Counted from the stretch's first letter, positions 32,869-41,919 are shown. The stretch is DNA of 64,000 bases from Rhodospirillaceae bacterium (GCA_020638595.1 JACKIG010000006.1:62001-126000); one strand, 5' to 3'. The notes: generated by a model not told the origin, from the letters alone. Program-made: numbers and translations.

Positions 32869-35223
32869 ATGCCGTACCGGTTTCACGTCTTCCTCTGGTT
32901 TCTCGTCCGTGCGGCGGCCGGACTGGTGCTTGCCGCCGTGCTGGGCGGGCACGCGCCGGCCCATGCCCAGGATCACGTGCCCGTCGAACTGACGGCGTCC
33001 GGCGAAGACGCCGGCGCACCGTCGACGCCGGACCGGCGGCGCGAGCTGCTGGAGATGCTGCGGGACGATCAGCAGCGCGAGACCTTTCTTGAACAGCTGG
33101 AAGCGCTGATCGCGGCCGATGAGGCCGTGGACGCGCAAGCCGAGGACACCGGCCCGGCGGAACCGGCGGTCGTCGTCGGCTTCCTGCGCGAATGGCTGAA
33201 CCGGTTCGAAGACGTGACGGTCGATATTCCCGAACTTGCGGAATGGACCGCCGACCAGTTCACCAACCCCTTCGCCCGGCGCTATTGGCGCCAGCTGGCC
33301 ATGTTCTTTTCCATGGTCATCGGTGCGGGCATGGCCGGATTCTGGCTGACCCAGATCCTGCTGCGCCGGCCGGTGGCCGCCGTTCTGGCGCGCCCGCGGC
33401 AAACCTGGCTGGGCCGGTTGCGTGCGGTCATCGTCGCGTCCGTTCTGCGCGCAGTGCCGATCGCCGTCTTCGCCGTCGGCGCACTGGCCGCGCTGGTGGC
33501 GCTGGGGGTGGAAGAGCCGGGGGCGGAAGCCGCCACCGTGGCCACCATGCGGGATGCCTTCGCGGTGCTGGCTTTGGCCCTGATCCAGTCGCTGGTGGTC
33601 GGCTTTGCCGTCGTACTGGCCTTCTGGGTCTTGCTGATGCCGACGGCCGCCCCGTTGCGGCCCTTGAGCGTCGCGGATGACGAGGCGCGCTACCTCTACC
33701 GCTTCTGCCGCCGCTTCGTCCTGATCGTGGCTGCGTCCGCGCCGGTATTCCGCCATCAGGACCTGGTGCGCATCCCCGAGACGCTGCTGGGCGCCATAGA
33801 GCGGGTGATCGCCCTGGTGCTGGCCATCCTGGTCATCCGACTGATCGTGAAATGGCGCGCCCCCACGGCCGCTTGGCTGCGCGGACGGCCGGGCAAGCCG
33901 GGTGAGACGGGCGAGGCGGCGCCGCTGGCGGCGGTGCGCCAGCTGCTGGCCAACACCTGGCACATCATCGCCATTCTCTATGTCATCGCCGCCTACCTGA
34001 TCTGGTCGCTGAACGTTGCCGGCGGCTTCTGGCTGCTGGTGCGCGGGGCGGTGGTGACGGCGCTGCTGCTCTTGGCCATGCAGCCGGTGGCGCGGCGGCT
34101 CGGCACGCTGCTGCGCCGGCAGATCGATGCGATCGACGACTATATCGATTCCCCCGGACTGGCCCGGCGCACCAAGCGCTACCAGCGCTGGGCCGGGCCC
34201 GTGGCCCAGGGCCTGGTCTACGCGCTGGGCATCTACGCCATCTTCCTGGCCTGGGGCGTCGACCTGCGCGACTGGGTCCGCGCGGTGCTGGGCGATCGCG
34301 GCGCGGCAAGCCTGGACGAAATCCTGATCATCCTGGCGGTGACGTTCGTGCTGTGGGAGGCCGTCGGCACGATCATCGACAACTACCTGCACAAGACCGA
34401 CGAGGCCGGGGCGAGGATCGAGCGCAGCGGGCGCGCCAAGACGCTGCTGCCGCTGTTGCAGACGGCGGTGTTCACCGTCACCGGCATCGTCCTGATCATG
34501 ATGATCCTGTCGGGGCTGGGCGTCGATATCGGCCCCCTTCTGGCGACCGCCGGCATCTTCGGCATCGCCATCGGTTTCGGCGCCCAGAAGCTGGTGCAGG
34601 ACATCATCACGGGCATGTTCATCCTGATCCAGGATACGATCGCCGTCGGCGACTTCGTCGACGTGGCGGGGCATTCCGGCATCGTGGAGAGCATCAATGT
34701 GCGCACCCTCGCGCTGCGCGACCTGGAAGGCACGCTGCACACCATTCCGTTCAGCGAGGTGACGTCGGTCAGCAACTACACCAAGGAATTCGCCTTTGCC
34801 CTGCTGGACATCGGCGTGGCCTACCGCGAGAACGTCGACGAGGTGATGGAGGTCATCCGCCAGGTCGGCGCCGAGCTGGAGGCCGACCCGCAATACGGCC
34901 AGTTCGTCATGGACCCGATCGAGATCATGGGCCTTGACCAGCTTGCCGACAGTGCCGTCACCATCCGGGCACGCATCCGCACCAAGCCGATGCGGCAATG
35001 GGCGGTCAGGCGGGAATACCAGCGGCGGCTGAAACAGCGCTTCGACGAGTTGGACATCGAGATCCCGTTCCCGCACCAGACGGTTTATTTCGGCAAGTCG
35101 AAAGCGGAGACCGAGGCCGTGGCGGCCCCCTCAGCCCAGCCGCTGGCAGAACCCTCGCCCGCCGACACCAGCGGCGGAGAGGCCAACCCCCTCTACCCGC
35201 AGAGGCCGGACCGCGATGGCTAA
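32869..35223 (+). CDS. large MscS-family mechanosensitive channel
   Basis: A 784 aa inner-membrane protein with a signal peptide (ending AHAQDH), a periplasmic helical region, roughly ten membrane segments and a C-terminal MscS core. The pore helix region GVDIGPLLATAGIFGIAIGFGAQ and the beta domain (DFVDVAGHSGIVESINVRTL, IPFSEVTSVSNYTKEF; parts shown) are clear. Length exceeds E. coli MscS (286 aa) and resembles the MscM/YbiO type. Start MPYRFHVFLW precedes the signal peptide. The 3' end overlaps the next gene by 8 bp. Confidence 0.93.
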   Translation: MPYRFHVFLWFLVRAAAGLVLAAVLGGHAPAHAQDHVPVELTASGEDAGAPSTPDRRRELLEMLRDDQQRETFLEQLEALIAADEAVDAQAEDTGPAEPAVVVGFLREWLNRFEDVTVDIPELAEWTADQFTNPFARRYWRQLAMFFSMVIGAGMAGFWLTQILLRRPVAAVLARPRQTWLGRLRAVIVASVLRAVPIAVFAVGALAALVALGVEEPGAEAATVATMRDAFAVLALALIQSLVVGFAVVLAFWVLLMPTAAPLRPLSVADDEARYLYRFCRRFVLIVAASAPVFRHQDLVRIPETLLGAIERVIALVLAILVIRLIVKWRAPTAAWLRGRPGKPGETGEAAPLAAVRQLLANTWHIIAILYVIAAYLIWSLNVAGGFWLLVRGAVVTALLLLAMQPVARRLGTLLRRQIDAIDDYIDSPGLARRTKRYQRWAGPVAQGLVYALGIYAIFLAWGVDLRDWVRAVLGDRGAASLDEILIILAVTFVLWEAVGTIIDNYLHKTDEAGARIERSGRAKTLLPLLQTAVFTVTGIVLIMMILSGLGVDIGPLLATAGIFGIAIGFGAQKLVQDIITGMFILIQDTIAVGDFVDVAGHSGIVESINVRTLALRDLEGTLHTIPFSEVTSVSNYTKEFAFALLDIGVAYRENVDEVMEVIRQVGAELEADPQYGQFVMDPIEIMGLDQLADSAVTIRARIRTKPMRQWAVRREYQRRLKQRFDELDIEIPFPHQTVYFGKSKAETEAVAAPSAQPLAEPSPADTSGGEANPLYPQRPDRDG

Positions 35224-35566
35224 CCCGCCCCGGTCGCGACGGCGTGCCCGCTCCGCGCTCAGCACGCAGATGGTGCAGGTCAGCGCCGAGGGCCGCGAGC
35301 GGATCGAACGGCATTGGATCGGCCGCATCCTGGGGATGCTGTCCGACGACGCACTGATCCTGGCGGCCGCCAGGACTACCGATCCGACCGAGGGCATGCA
35401 TCTGGAATGCGGCTTCGCCGACAAGATCTGGTCCCATGGCGATGTCCAGGCCCGCGTCCGCCAGCTGGCCGAGCGTGGCGTCAAGGTGGAATTGGTGCAG
35501 CACGAGAGCGAGATCGCCGGACGGCACTTCACGCGCCCCATGCTGTTCGTGCGGATCGCCCGCTGA
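35216..35566 (+). CDS. small hypothetical protein, coupled to the MscS gene
   Basis: A 116 aa protein with a basic N-terminus (RSRRRARS) and an alpha/beta-like body (MHLECGFADKIWSHGDVQARVRQL in part; LVQHESEIAGRHF). The start ATG overlaps the end of the channel gene by 8 bp, which suggests co-translation. No signal or membrane segment. Not recognised. Confidence 0.7.
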   Translation: MANPPRSRRRARSALSTQMVQVSAEGRERIERHWIGRILGMLSDDALILAAARTTDPTEGMHLECGFADKIWSHGDVQARVRQLAERGVKVELVQHESEIAGRHFTRPMLFVRIAR

Positions 35567-35874
35567 CCGCAGGGCGGGACCGCCGCACCCGGCGCCCCTG
35601 CGGCACCCGGACGCGGACCGGCCGGCGCGGGCACACGGTTTTCGCCCCTGCCCCGCGATGCTCTCGCGCCGGGGTGGAAGCGTCCGGTCAGCCGGGACCC
35701 ATGACCGTCGTCATTCGGGCAGGAACACGAACCTAGGCCCATATCCCTATACGTCACGCGTTTCGGCTTCCGCAACGCCTGGCGTAGCGCCGCGAAATTC
35801 GCCGGATCGTGGGAACTCTCGGCGCATTGGCGGCGTTCCTCGGGCGATCTCACCCGATAGGACAGGAGCCCCAG
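35567..35874. other. intergenic region carrying the EcfG-type promoter
   Basis: A 308 bp non-coding stretch between the MscS unit and the YciE-like operon. The main signal is the GGAAC-N17-CGTT element at 35812-35837. Nothing else is supportable. Confidence 0.6.
35812..35837 (+). promoter_or_regulatory. EcfG (general stress response)-type promoter
   Basis: GGAAC (35812-35816), 17 bases, CGTT (35834-35837) matches the alphaproteobacterial EcfG consensus GGAAC-N16/17-CGTT exactly. It lies 37 bp before the YciE-like start codon, leaving a short leader with ACAGGAG as ribosome-binding site. YciE/YciF proteins are stress-induced in other bacteria, which fits. Confidence 0.7.
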
Positions 35875-36372
35875 ATGTCCGACCCCACCAATCTGACCGA
35901 GCTGTACATCGAGGAGCTGCAGGACCTGTGGTCGGCCAACGACCAGATGAAGGCGGTCGTCGAGGAGATGGCCGAGGTTGCCGCCGACAGCACCCTGGCC
36001 GACCGGCTGCGCAAGTCGGTCAAGGGCATCCAGAAGCATACCGACCTGCTGAAGACCCTGCTGGAGGATGCGGGCGGCGAAACCAGCAAGGAGCACTGCA
36101 AGGGCATGGAAGGGCTGGTGAAGGAGGCCCGCAAGCACGCCGTGAAGGCGAAGCTCGAAGGCGCGGTGCGCGACGTCGCGATCATTGCCCAGTTCCAGCG
36201 TATGTCCCATTACGGCCTGGCAGGCTTCGGCACCGCCAAGGCCTATGCCGAAGCGCTCGGCAAGGGCGGCCATGCCGGCAAGCTCGACAAGGCCGTGCAG
36301 GACATCCACAAGTCCGACGACTACATGTCGGACCTGGCGCAGCGGTCGAAAACCCTCCAAGCCGCTGCCTAG
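35875..36372 (+). CDS. YciE/YciF ferritin-like (DUF892) protein
   Basis: A 165 aa ferritin-like protein of the DUF892 family. LTELYIEELQDLWSANDQM is the hallmark first helix, followed by KHTDLLKTLLEDAGGETSKEHCKGMEGLVKEA (in part) and DVAIIAQFQRMSHYGLAGFG, then the final helix with Gln/Asp-rich ends. The family forms dimers of di-iron helical bundles and is induced by stress. Start 35875 is preceded by ACAGGAG. First gene after the EcfG-type promoter; the glycosyltransferase gene starts only 3 bp after its stop. Confidence 0.93.
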   Translation: MSDPTNLTELYIEELQDLWSANDQMKAVVEEMAEVAADSTLADRLRKSVKGIQKHTDLLKTLLEDAGGETSKEHCKGMEGLVKEARKHAVKAKLEGAVRDVAIIAQFQRMSHYGLAGFGTAKAYAEALGKGGHAGKLDKAVQDIHKSDDYMSDLAQRSKTLQAAA

Positions 36373-36375
36373 GCC

Positions 36376-37422
36376 ATGGCGACGGAGGACTGTTCGCCGC
36401 CGCTCGTCGCGGTCTGCGTGCCAGCCCGCGACGAGCGGCGGCGCCTTGCGGGCCTGCTGCGTGCCCTGGCGCGGCAGTGCCCACTGCCGCGGGTGGACCT
36501 GGTGGTCTGCATCCTGTTCGACGGGTCCGGCGACGGCGGCGACGCAGCGGTGCGGCAGGCATCGGGCGACCTGCCCTTCAGCGTCGTGACGCGCACGATC
36601 GCCCGGCAGGAAACGCCCAATGCCGGCCGTGCGCGCCGTGCCGCCATGGCACTGGGTCAGGACGCCACCGACGGAATGCCGCAGGCCCTGCTGCTGACGA
36701 CCGACGCCGATACGCGTCCCGCCCGCAACTGGGTGGCGCGCAACGCTGCCTCCCTGAACGATGTCGACGTGGTCGCGGGACACATCGCCCGCAGCCATGC
36801 CTGCCGGGTCCCGATCCGCAGCAGGCTGGAAGCCTATTACGGCCGCCTTCACAGGCTGCGGCGCACGATCGACCCCGTCAGCTATGACCCTCTGCCCTCC
36901 CATCCGTCGATCGGCGGCGCCAGCCTTGGGTTCCGGGCATCGGCCTATGCTGCGCTGGGCGGGTTTCCCGAGCTGGCCTGCAACGAGGACGTCGCCATGG
37001 TTGCCAGCGCCCGCCACGCCGGCTTCCGTGTCCGCCATGATCCGCGCGTGCGGGTCGTGACCTCGTCACGGCGGGTGGGACGGGCACGCGGCGGCCTGGC
37101 CGATGACCTGCTGGAGGTGGCGGTGCACCGAAGCATGCCATCGGTCGAGCATCCGGCCCAGGCTGCCGAGCGGTTCGTCCGCCGTGCCGCCGCCCGCCGG
37201 CTGTTCGCCCAGCTTGTCTGCCCGGACACGCTCGACCGGTTGTCCGGCCTGCTGGACCAGTCGCTGGCGGTGGTCGCGCAGACGGCACGCCTTGCCCCCA
37301 ACGCCGACGCGTTTGCCGTGCGGATCGTCAGGCCGGTGGCCGAGCGCCACTACCTTCCCCTGCCGGATGCCGAAGCGCACCTGGCCGGCCTGGAAGCCGA
37401 ATTCGGATACGCACGGGCATGA
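36376..37422 (+). CDS. family 2 glycosyltransferase
   Basis: A 348 aa GT-A-fold glycosyltransferase: the N-terminal nucleotide-sugar motif VAVCVPARDERRRLAGLLRAL, a DxD-type site in LLTTDADTRPARNW, and the downstream acceptor region GGFPELACNEDVAMVASARH with the ED motif. No membrane anchor is visible. It begins 3 bp after the YciE-like gene and overlaps the next gene by 4 bp (ATGA). Together with the acyl-CoA-dehydrogenase-like and NodS-like genes it forms a set seen in other alphaproteobacteria, usually with a PIG-L deacetylase, which is missing here. Confidence 0.9.
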   Translation: MATEDCSPPLVAVCVPARDERRRLAGLLRALARQCPLPRVDLVVCILFDGSGDGGDAAVRQASGDLPFSVVTRTIARQETPNAGRARRAAMALGQDATDGMPQALLLTTDADTRPARNWVARNAASLNDVDVVAGHIARSHACRVPIRSRLEAYYGRLHRLRRTIDPVSYDPLPSHPSIGGASLGFRASAYAALGGFPELACNEDVAMVASARHAGFRVRHDPRVRVVTSSRRVGRARGGLADDLLEVAVHRSMPSVEHPAQAAERFVRRAAARRLFAQLVCPDTLDRLSGLLDQSLAVVAQTARLAPNADAFAVRIVRPVAERHYLPLPDAEAHLAGLEAEFGYARA

Positions 37423-38462
37423 GGCCCGCCTGCCCCGAGCCGGCCCAAAGCCTGACCGAGATGGTCCGGTCGTGGCCCCCCGACCAGCTGGTTCGCGACG
37501 GCATCGGCCTGCTGCAAGCCGGGCTGGATTTTGCCGATCCCGGCGACCTGCCCGCCCTGCTGGCGCTGCTGACCCGCCTTCACACGGCAGGCCGGCACGA
37601 CCTGGCGCTCGGCCGCCTGTTCGAAGGCCACATCGACGCCTTGCAGATCGTGGCACGGTACGGTGATCGCCCGCTGATCCAAGGGGCCCATGGCGCCGCG
37701 CGCGGTGCCGCCCGGTTCGGCGTCTGGAACGCCGACCTGCCGGGCGACCCGCTGCGCCTGAGCGATGGCCGCCTTTACGGCGGCAAGGCCTTCGCATCGG
37801 GCGCCGGATGCCTGACACACGCGCTGGTCACTGTGGACGCGGGCGACCGCGACAGGGTCCAGCTCATCCTGGTCGACCTGGTCCGCCATCCGCCGGATGT
37901 CGACAAGGGCTGGTGGCGGACACTGGGCATGCAGCGGTCGGAAACGCATGTGGTTCGCTGGTCCGGGGCGCCGATCGGGCAAAGCGCCCTGGTCGGCAAG
38001 CCGGGCGACTATGAACGCGAGCCCTGGTTCAGCGGCGGTGCCCTGCGCTTCGTCGCCGTCCATGCGGGCGGCATTGCCGCGATCTTCGACCATGTCCGCA
38101 ACCACCTGGTCGACAAGGGCCGCGCGGACGACCCGCATCAGGCCAGCCGTCTCGGCACCCTGTTCGGCCTCGCCGACCTTGCCGCGGCGGTCTGCCGAAG
38201 GACGGCGGAGCGCTGGTTCGAGGAACCGGACCACATGCGCCCGACCCGCGTGGCCAGCACACGCATGGCGGTGGCCGACCTGGCGGAACAGGCCATGACG
38301 CTGGCCCAGCAGTCGGTCGGCGTCCAGGCCCTGTTCCAGGACCACCCCCTTTGCCGGACGCTTGCCGACCTGATGGTCTATCTGCGCCAGCCGGCACCGG
38401 ATGGCCACCGGGTGCGGGCCGGGCAGGCCGCCGCCGCCGGAACGCTGGGGGTGGTGCTGTGA
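37419..38462 (+). CDS. acyl-CoA dehydrogenase-like protein
   Basis: A 347 aa protein related to acyl-CoA dehydrogenases but short. It has a middle beta-domain (HGAARGAARFGVWNADLPGD; LSDGRLYGGKAFASGAGCLTHALV in part) and a C-terminal helical domain (VASTRMAVADLAEQAMTLAQQSVG). Family members act on acyl-thioesters with FAD. A catalytic glutamate could not be assigned by eye. The gene is embedded between glycosyltransferase (ATGA overlap) and methyltransferase genes, which suggests a role in making a modified glycolipid or glycan (inferred). Confidence 0.8.
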   Translation: MRPACPEPAQSLTEMVRSWPPDQLVRDGIGLLQAGLDFADPGDLPALLALLTRLHTAGRHDLALGRLFEGHIDALQIVARYGDRPLIQGAHGAARGAARFGVWNADLPGDPLRLSDGRLYGGKAFASGAGCLTHALVTVDAGDRDRVQLILVDLVRHPPDVDKGWWRTLGMQRSETHVVRWSGAPIGQSALVGKPGDYEREPWFSGGALRFVAVHAGGIAAIFDHVRNHLVDKGRADDPHQASRLGTLFGLADLAAAVCRRTAERWFEEPDHMRPTRVASTRMAVADLAEQAMTLAQQSVGVQALFQDHPLCRTLADLMVYLRQPAPDGHRVRAGQAAAAGTLGVVL

Positions 38463-39120
38463 CGCCGCCGCGGTCCATCGGGGCGGCCGGAGACAGCCCC
38501 TGACCCGGCCGATCGACCTGGCGGGGTTCGAGGCCAAGTTCCTGGCCGATCCCGATCCCTGGCGCACACATACCGACCGGCGCGAGGCGGTCAAGCGGTC
38601 GGCCATCCTGCATGCGCTGGGACACCGGACCTGGGGCCGGGTGCTGGAACTGGGCAGCGGCAACGGATCGAACAGCCATGCGCTCGCCCGCCGGGCGCTG
38701 CGCCTGGACGCCTGTGAGGGCACCGCCAGCGGAGCTGCGCTGACGCGCAGGGCGCTGCACGGCACCGGCCGCGCGCGGGCGCACCGGCTGGAACTGCCGG
38801 GCCGCTTCCCCCTCAGCCGGTATGACGCCGTGGTGATCGCAGAGCTGCTCTACTACCTCGACGAACGGCGGATGCGGCGCCTGGCGCGGGACGTTGCCCG
38901 GGCTCTCCGCCCCGGCGGGCGGCTGGTGCTCGCCCACCACCACATCCGCTTCGATGATGCCGCACAGCCGCCGCCGGGGGTGCATCATCGGTTCCTGCGC
39001 GCATCGGGCCTGCGATGGCACCGCCGCCACCACCACCGGACCGGTCACTGGACGGTGGAAGCGGTGGGGCGCGCCCTGCCGCCCGAATGCGGGGCCGGAC
39101 CGGTCAGTCGCCGCCGATGA
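38401..39120 (+). CDS. NodS-like SAM-dependent methyltransferase
   Basis: Class I methyltransferase. FEAKFLADPDPWRTHTDRRE is the NodS-type N-terminal signature; VLELGSGNGSNSHALARR is motif I, and YDAVVIAELLYYLDERRM and LRPGGRLVLAHHH are later motifs. The only ATG (38401) overlaps the previous gene by 62 bp and adds about 33 residues not expected in the family. An in-frame CTG at 38500, 6 bp after GGAGA, would give the standard N-terminus. The family methylates small glycan or amine substrates. The 3' end overlaps the convergent gene by 17 bp. Confidence 0.85.
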   Translation: MATGCGPGRPPPPERWGWCCDAAAVHRGGRRQPLTRPIDLAGFEAKFLADPDPWRTHTDRREAVKRSAILHALGHRTWGRVLELGSGNGSNSHALARRALRLDACEGTASGAALTRRALHGTGRARAHRLELPGRFPLSRYDAVVIAELLYYLDERRMRRLARDVARALRPGGRLVLAHHHIRFDDAAQPPPGVHHRFLRASGLRWHRRHHHRTGHWTVEAVGRALPPECGAGPVSRRR

Positions 39121-39817
39121 AGGTGTCCCAGACCCAGTCGCCCGTTTCGCCGTCGCGATGGAAGCAGGCGCGGTAGTCGACCGGCGAGCGGACATCCGTC
39201 GACCGGACATACCCGTCGGCAGTCCCGTCCGCCGTCCGGATGCGCAGCCAGTAGGGGGCGGCGGGATCGCCGGCCGGTACACCCGGGACGCTGTCGATGA
39301 TCGCGGCAATGTCGTAGCTCAGCCGGCCGACCACGGGATCATCGGCATCCGGACCGCTGTGCAGCGGCACGTCGGTGCCGATGATGAAGACGACGTGGAA
39401 CGGATCGATATCCTGCGGATAGGCGGCCACGAAGGTATAGGGTGCGCAGAAATGGCGACCGGCCCCTGTGTCCTGCCACGCCCCGCCCAGCGCCAGCGCG
39501 TCCTGCAACTGCTGCCAATAGTACCCGCCGGTCCACGGCAGGTCGTCGACCCCATCCAGCCACTGGCGCAGGATCTCCCGCCCGTGGTGGCCGCCGAAGC
39601 TCAGGTGGATGTCCGGCGCCGCCAGGGCCACGACGCCGTCGACGTCGCGCCGGCGGACAGCCGCCAGCAGGCGGTCGCGCAGCGCCTCCAGGGCCGGGTC
39701 CTCGCCGGCCTCATCCACCGGGACGGCCTTGAACGGCTGGGCCGCGGCCGGGACAGCGCCCGCGACCGATGCAAGCATCGCCAGCACCGCCGCCAATGCG
39801 GACCGCCGCCCGGTCAC
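39104..39817 (-). CDS. secreted hypothetical protein with SH3-like features
   Basis: A 237 aa exported protein with a signal peptide (MTGRRSALAAVLAMLASVAGAVPAAAQ). The body has a DUF4440/SnoaL-like helical start (LRDRLLAAVRRRDVDGVVAL, APDIHLSFGG) and a C-terminal beta-rich part (WLRIRTADGTADGYVRSTDVRSPVDYRA, given in part) resembling bacterial SH3 domains. Its start overlaps the GFA-family gene stop (ATGA), so the two are probably co-transcribed. Function unknown. Confidence 0.78.
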   Translation of the reverse strand: MTGRRSALAAVLAMLASVAGAVPAAAQPFKAVPVDEAGEDPALEALRDRLLAAVRRRDVDGVVALAAPDIHLSFGGHHGREILRQWLDGVDDLPWTGGYYWQQLQDALALGGAWQDTGAGRHFCAPYTFVAAYPQDIDPFHVVFIIGTDVPLHSGPDADDPVVGRLSYDIAAIIDSVPGVPAGDPAAPYWLRIRTADGTADGYVRSTDVRSPVDYRACFHRDGETGDWVWDTFIGGD

Positions 39818-40230
39818 GCCTGCTGTCCGTCCGGCTCGCCGGGATACCGGCGCGCCCGGTCCGGGATCACGACGCCGGGCAGCCGGCTGTCCGTCCAGAT
39901 GTGAATGGCGTCCGACAGGTCCACGGGGTCGTCCAGCGTTCCCGCCTTGACCGTCAGCGTGGCCGAAGCGGGGTCATGTTCGTGCCAGATGCGGGTGCCG
40001 CAACGCGGACAGAAATGGCAGATGACCCGGCCGCCGCCATCGGCCGGGCGCGTCCAGGTTGCGACCCGTCCGCGGGTCAAGGCGAAGGCGGCCCGGTCAA
40101 CCTCCAGCGACAACCCGAAGGCGGAGCCCGATTGCCGGCGGCATTCCGTGCAATGGCAGGCATAGAGCTGCCGGGGCGCGGCACGAACGGCGTAGCGCAC
40201 ATCGCCGCATTGGCATCCGCCTGTCCGCAT
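39814..40230 (-). CDS. GFA-family (glutathione-dependent formaldehyde-activating-like) protein
   Basis: A 138 aa zinc-binding protein of the GFA/Mss4-like fold. Cys clusters are visible: GGCQCGDVRYAV, CHCTECRRQSGSAFG and CHFCPRCGTRIWHE. The family is named for S-hydroxymethylglutathione synthase, but most members have unproven activity. Start MRTGGCQCG (40230) was chosen because it opens directly at the first zinc motif. Confidence 0.93.
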   Translation of the reverse strand: MRTGGCQCGDVRYAVRAAPRQLYACHCTECRRQSGSAFGLSLEVDRAAFALTRGRVATWTRPADGGGRVICHFCPRCGTRIWHEHDPASATLTVKAGTLDDPVDLSDAIHIWTDSRLPGVVIPDRARRYPGEPDGQQA

Positions 40231-40262
40231 GGCTTGCCTTTCCAATCCTGCCCCCCGCCGGG

Positions 40263-40847
40263 TCACTGCACCACGAACAGGCCCAGGTGGCGGCGGATAT
40301 TCGCCTCCAGTTCGCGGTCCAGGTCGCCGGCGCTGCTCTCCACCAGGCGGAACCAGGCATCCTCGATCTCGGCGAGCGTCGCATCCTCCAGCACCGTGAC
40401 CGACCGTTCGGCGACGGCGTTGGCGTTGCCCCGGCCACCGGGGGCGTCCACCTCGATCGTCATGGCCAGGCGGGCGGTGTAGCGCTCGCTCTGCTCGACG
40501 GACAGCAGGCCCGTGAGGCCCGGCGACTGCTGCACCGGCTCCTCCAGGATGCTGGCATCGTCGATGATGGCGCGGGCGACCCCGTCGCCGCCGGCCGCCG
40601 CCAGGCGCTGGGCCGCCCAGCGCCGCATCACCGCCACCGGCGGCTGGGCCAGGCGATGGTCGATATTGGGCGCCGTGCCGGGCGGCCGGTACCGCTCCAC
40701 CACCTCGATCCGGCCCACGGCCAGGCGGATCGGCGGCAAATGGGCGAACCCGATCTCAGGATAGGCGCGCGTCGGCGGGGTGGCACAAGCCGCCGCCAAC
40801 AGCAGCGCCACCACCGACCAACGCGGGATCCGTCTTGTCTTCGTCAT
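40263..40847 (-). CDS. putative lipoprotein
   Basis: A 194 aa protein with a lipoprotein signal (MTKTRRIPRWSVVALLLAAACA; lipobox AAAC). The mature part has IGFAHLPPIRLAVGRIEVV and a C-terminal helix-rich region (DATLAEIEDAWFRLVESSAG). It resembles small conserved alphaproteobacterial envelope lipoproteins, but I cannot name it. ATG 40868 is an alternative start adding seven residues. There is a 32 bp gap to the GFA gene downstream. Confidence 0.75.
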   Translation of the reverse strand: MTKTRRIPRWSVVALLLAAACATPPTRAYPEIGFAHLPPIRLAVGRIEVVERYRPPGTAPNIDHRLAQPPVAVMRRWAAQRLAAAGGDGVARAIIDDASILEEPVQQSPGLTGLLSVEQSERYTARLAMTIEVDAPGGRGNANAVAERSVTVLEDATLAEIEDAWFRLVESSAGDLDRELEANIRRHLGLFVVQ

Positions 40848-40979
40848 CGCAGGGCTGGCCGCTGTCATCACCTGTTCCCGGTCAGGCCGTCTCATGGGCC
40901 GGTGGCCACAATAGGGCGGTGCCGGTCGCGGGACCAACGCTCTATGCTTCGCCGGGGCACCTGCCCCATGAGGCCAACC

Positions 40980-41846
40980 ATGACCCTGCATTGCCGACGC
41001 TTGGACGATGCCGCCGCCTTTCTGGAGGTCGCGGGCGCCTTCCTTTCATCCCATGAGGCGGAGAACACCATTGCGCTGGGCGCGGCCCTGGGGTGTCGGG
41101 ACCGGACACCCGACGGTGCCGGCTTCTGGATCGTCGTCGACGCCGGCCCCGGCGGCGACGCCATCCTGCTGGCCGCCACCCATCTGCCGCCCCGCCCACT
41201 GGCCCTGGCCCATGGCGACAACCGTGCCGTGCCGGCCTTGGCAGCGGGCTTGCGGGACGGTGGTGTCACGCTTTCGGGAGTCGTCGGCCAGCCGCCGCTC
41301 GCCCAGGACTTCGCGCGCGCATGGTCGGCGGCGACGGGCGTTTCGGCGATGCCCGCCATGACCATGACGATGCACCATCTGACGGCGGTCGCCCCGGTGC
41401 CGGCCCCACCCGGACGCCTGCGCCCGGCGGAGCCGGCAGACGCAGGCTGGATCGCCGACTGGATCGTGCAGTTCATCGCCGAGACCGGCCTGCCGGCGTC
41501 CGAAGCGCAAGGCGCCCGCAGCCAGGCCGAGAGCGGGATCGAACGCGGCCGCTTCTTCGTGTGGGAAGACGGCCGCAGTCCCGTTGCCATGGCCGGCATC
41601 ACCACCACCGCCGCGGCCGGCGACGGGGGGCGGCTGGGCCCGGTCCGCACTGCGCCGGCCCTGCGGGGGCACGGCCATGCCACCGCCTGCGTGGCGGCGC
41701 TCAGCCGCCGGCAGCTGTCGGAGGGCTGGCGCTACTGCCTGATTCTGACCGACGACCGCAATCCCGTCACCGGCCGCATCTACGGCCGGGTCGGCTATCG
41801 CGCCATCGGCAAGCAGCAGATGATCCCGTTCGGCAAGGCGGCCTGA
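40980..41846 (+). CDS. GNAT-family N-acetyltransferase
   Basis: A 288 aa protein with a C-terminal GNAT domain: VRTAPALRGHGHATACVAAL is the acetyl-CoA-binding motif A, and LILTDDRNPVTGRIYGRVGYR is the motif B region. The N-terminal half is a divergent GNAT-like module (MTLHCRRLDDAAAFLEVA). Start 40980 has GAGG 6 bp upstream; ATG 40968 is also in frame. The substrate is unknown. Confidence 0.88.
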   Translation: MTLHCRRLDDAAAFLEVAGAFLSSHEAENTIALGAALGCRDRTPDGAGFWIVVDAGPGGDAILLAATHLPPRPLALAHGDNRAVPALAAGLRDGGVTLSGVVGQPPLAQDFARAWSAATGVSAMPAMTMTMHHLTAVAPVPAPPGRLRPAEPADAGWIADWIVQFIAETGLPASEAQGARSQAESGIERGRFFVWEDGRSPVAMAGITTTAAAGDGGRLGPVRTAPALRGHGHATACVAALSRRQLSEGWRYCLILTDDRNPVTGRIYGRVGYRAIGKQQMIPFGKAA

Positions 41847-41919
41847 GGTGAGCGCCCCATCACCGCCATGTTCGCCTGGAACCCTCGTTCACCCTCAAGA
41901 CCGGTGAGATGCAAGACCG

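Noticed and set aside
31615..35076. An 1153-codon open frame on the minus strand across the ZntB and MscS genes
   Set aside because: Low-complexity His/Asp/Gln-rich product opposite two well-supported membrane proteins; a GC-driven shadow.
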